In this document: in pieces, positions 62,301 to 64,000 of the stretch
Position numbering within the stretch: the first letter of the stretch is position 1
Layout: every line of letters starts with the position of its first letter
Origin: Luidia sarsii
Lineage: Eukaryota > Echinodermata > Asteroidea > Paxillosida > Luidiidae
DNA length: 64,000 nt
Assembly (NCBI GenBank): GCA_949987565.1
Contig: OX465113.1
Location: 2,565,372 to 2,629,371 of the forward strand
Reading direction: 5' to 3'
Translations under genes and position numbers: made by a program
Notes under the pieces: generated by a model
Told to the model about the DNA's origin: nothing
Database searches by the model: none
Seen by the model: the letters and a program-made list of their open reading frames with translations, nothing else

Positions 62301-63319
62301 GGAGATGCAAAACCTTAATTGAATGAAATAGGCGTCCACGCTGTGTCTGCAATCGTACACGGTATATGGAAAACGAGCATGTACAACACCGGTTGGCCAT
62401 TTACTAGTTTTCCCACCATATTGGCCCAAAGTTTCCTGATAAGCGAAACCTCGATAGTATACACAATACTATGCCATACAGGTATACGTACCTAAGCGGC
62501 TTTTTGCAAAACAGTCACTCCAGGGACATCAAGGCTCAAGTTTGCAACAGAAACCAACGCCAAAATAGCAGTGGCCGCCAACACAGTCCCCCTCGCCTTG
62601 TCGTACTTTCAAACTGTTGTGTGCTTTTACGCACAGATGAACTCATGATTTTCTCGTTCTCTGGGATTTAAACCTCCCCTAAATCCCACAGAGTGGCACT
62701 GACTCGGGCTTCCACCCACGATAGAACTTTGAACAAACGACGAAAGTGCGGGGGTGTGTGAATATGTAAACACTCCTTTGGCTAGCTGCTACACAGTGTA
62801 TAGGCCTATCTTATGATACATATGACGTCGGTCTACTATAGAATTCATTATTTGCATATTAAGCCATTCAGAATTAATGTGTGCACAGAATGTGCACCAC
62901 CTATTGCACTTTAGCCTTGGACCTCTGAAAAAAGGCGCATTGTGTTATGCTCCATTGCGCCCGTTCCATGCTCTCTGTTTGCTCCGCAACTAACACCAGG
63001 AAAAACAAGCCCTATGCGAAAGTATGGCAACTTCCCACAAGGGATCAAGGCGCCTATATAATGTGCATATAAATACTACATTATATGAACTAAATGACAA
63101 ACTGCTTCTGACTGCTAACTTCAACTTGAATGAATATTAAATTAGACAGTCTTCCAAGCGCTGGATAGTCCAGGTAGTTTAAAACCAGTGAAATTACCAT
63201 GGCTCTTCATGTAATTATTGATCCATGCAAAATTCCCTGTTGTCATGCCCTTTCTCTGTTTTTCGTGGACCAATCCATCAGTCATCATTCAAAACATGCA
63301 GGGGTGCCATTAACAATAC

Positions 63320-63687
63320 TTAAAGGCCCGATACAACATTGGGAAGATCGGAAAACATCGATGTCCACCGATTTCTTTCTTATATACACAGTATGTAGAT
63401 GGTCATGATAGAATCCTCATGTTGAAATCTTACGATGCTGTATACTTGTCGAGAAATCTTCACTTAAACATCGACAAATAGTTTATTACTCGCGAGTAAT
63501 AAACTATTCCTTACACTACAGGCTGGTTCGAAAACAGTGACTTTTTTTGCATTTTTTCTACTTTCTGAGATTACCATTTGAGCTAAAACCTTCGCAGGAT
63601 TTCTTTTTGTTTCGAATGTTTAATGTTTAACACATAACTAACTGTGGCAATCTTTTGACCTTTAGCAATGTTGTGTAGGGCCTTTAA
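63320..63687. mobile_element. piggyBac-type MITE (TTAA), copy 3
   Basis: TTAA at 63320-63323 and 63684-63687, ends AGGCCCGATACAACATTGG and CAATGTTGTGTAGGGCC. Colinear with copy 2 in inverted orientation of the internal part. Confidence 0.8.
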
Positions 63688-63712
63688 GGCGATGGTGTCA
63701 GGAATCAGCGGA

Positions 63713-63860
63713 CGATTTCATGAAACTCATCGTAACTTACGACCAATCGCAAGGCGATTAGAGATGCACATAAACCATACAATCTAAGACCAGGTGCGAT
63801 GGGTTATCACTAGTAAGTTGAGTTACGATGCATCGTATAAGGTTTGGTGAAATGCACCTC
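63713..63860. mobile_element. Foldback MITE, 'TCGTAACTTACGA' family, copy 2
   Basis: GATTTCATGAAACTCATCGT at the left and GAGTTACGATGCATCG with GTGAAATGC at the right. Co-linear with 2359-2502 over its whole length. Confidence 0.7.
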
Positions 63861-63932
63861 AGGTAGCTGTCATGGGTGGGGATCATCGCGGGATAGCCAC
63901 GTGCCACTACGGGGAGTCGAGTAGTTACTTAC

Positions 63933-64000
63933 CCGCGTACGCAGTGGTTGAGGACCGGCATCCGATCGAGGCAGTGATGATGCGAGGCTTGGCTTGGTTG
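63933..64000 (-). other. Possible partial exon at the right edge
   Basis: On the - strand a GC-richer stretch, open throughout, runs into TACGCG|GTAAGT, a consensus donor. It would encode ...SHHHCLDRMPVLNHCVRG. Too short to identify. It could be a receptor 5' exon or belong to a neighbour, and it continues outside the window. Confidence 0.25.

Larger units (their letters stand above)
57202..64000. other. Receptor upstream region; repeats and possible leader exons
   Basis: Contains the presumed receptor promoter. A possible non-coding leader exon ends at 58025 on the - strand (TCGTTG|GTAAGT), and acceptor-like TTACTGCGTAG/GGTTGCAG sites precede the start codon at about 57255-57270. MITEs, a split SINE and a 185-bp duplication fill much of the rest. 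No convincing complete gene is seen. Confidence 0.5.

Overview
The window is animal nuclear DNA: two large, intron-rich genes pointing toward each other, packed with short non-autonomous transposons, tRNA-derived SINEs and minisatellites. GC-rich exons, AT-rich introns, very dense MITEs and a gp130-type receptor suggest an invertebrate deuterostome. An echinoderm such as a sea star is my best guess; the species is inferred, not shown.

Positions 556-39991 (+ strand) hold a complete DOCK-C family gene (DOCK6/7/8 type, closest by eye to DOCK7). I placed 40 coding exons with matching phases. They total 6444 nt and 2147 residues, almost the length of human DOCK7. The N-terminal DOCK-C/D block, DHR-1 (C2-like) and catalytic DHR-2 domains are all present. 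Intron 9 has a GC donor, intron 25 has a tandem CAGCAG acceptor, and many mobile elements sit within tens of bases of splice sites. The 3' UTR starts with about 450 nt of almost pure purine.

Positions 45011-57201 (- strand) hold a class I cytokine receptor with the gp130 layout: signal peptide, Ig domain, cytokine-receptor homology module, three FN3 domains, transmembrane segment and Box 1. A 200-N assembly gap (53801-54000) removes the end of the homology module and the start of the next FN3. The last exon is one 3600-nt block encoding 1199 cytoplasmic residues with 26 tyrosines. Many of these lie in two degenerate repeat families (SPYTQV-like, then SGYVQV-like). This array of potential SH2 docking sites is the most striking feature of the window.

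Positions 40441-45010 hold the long DOCK 3' region, old repeats, a CGTACG-rich palindromic patch and a perfect ATGGCGGC-type initiator on the - strand. Positions 57202-64000 hold candidate receptor leader sequence, repeats and, at the right edge, a possible - strand exon. No functional link between the two genes is implied by their being neighbours.
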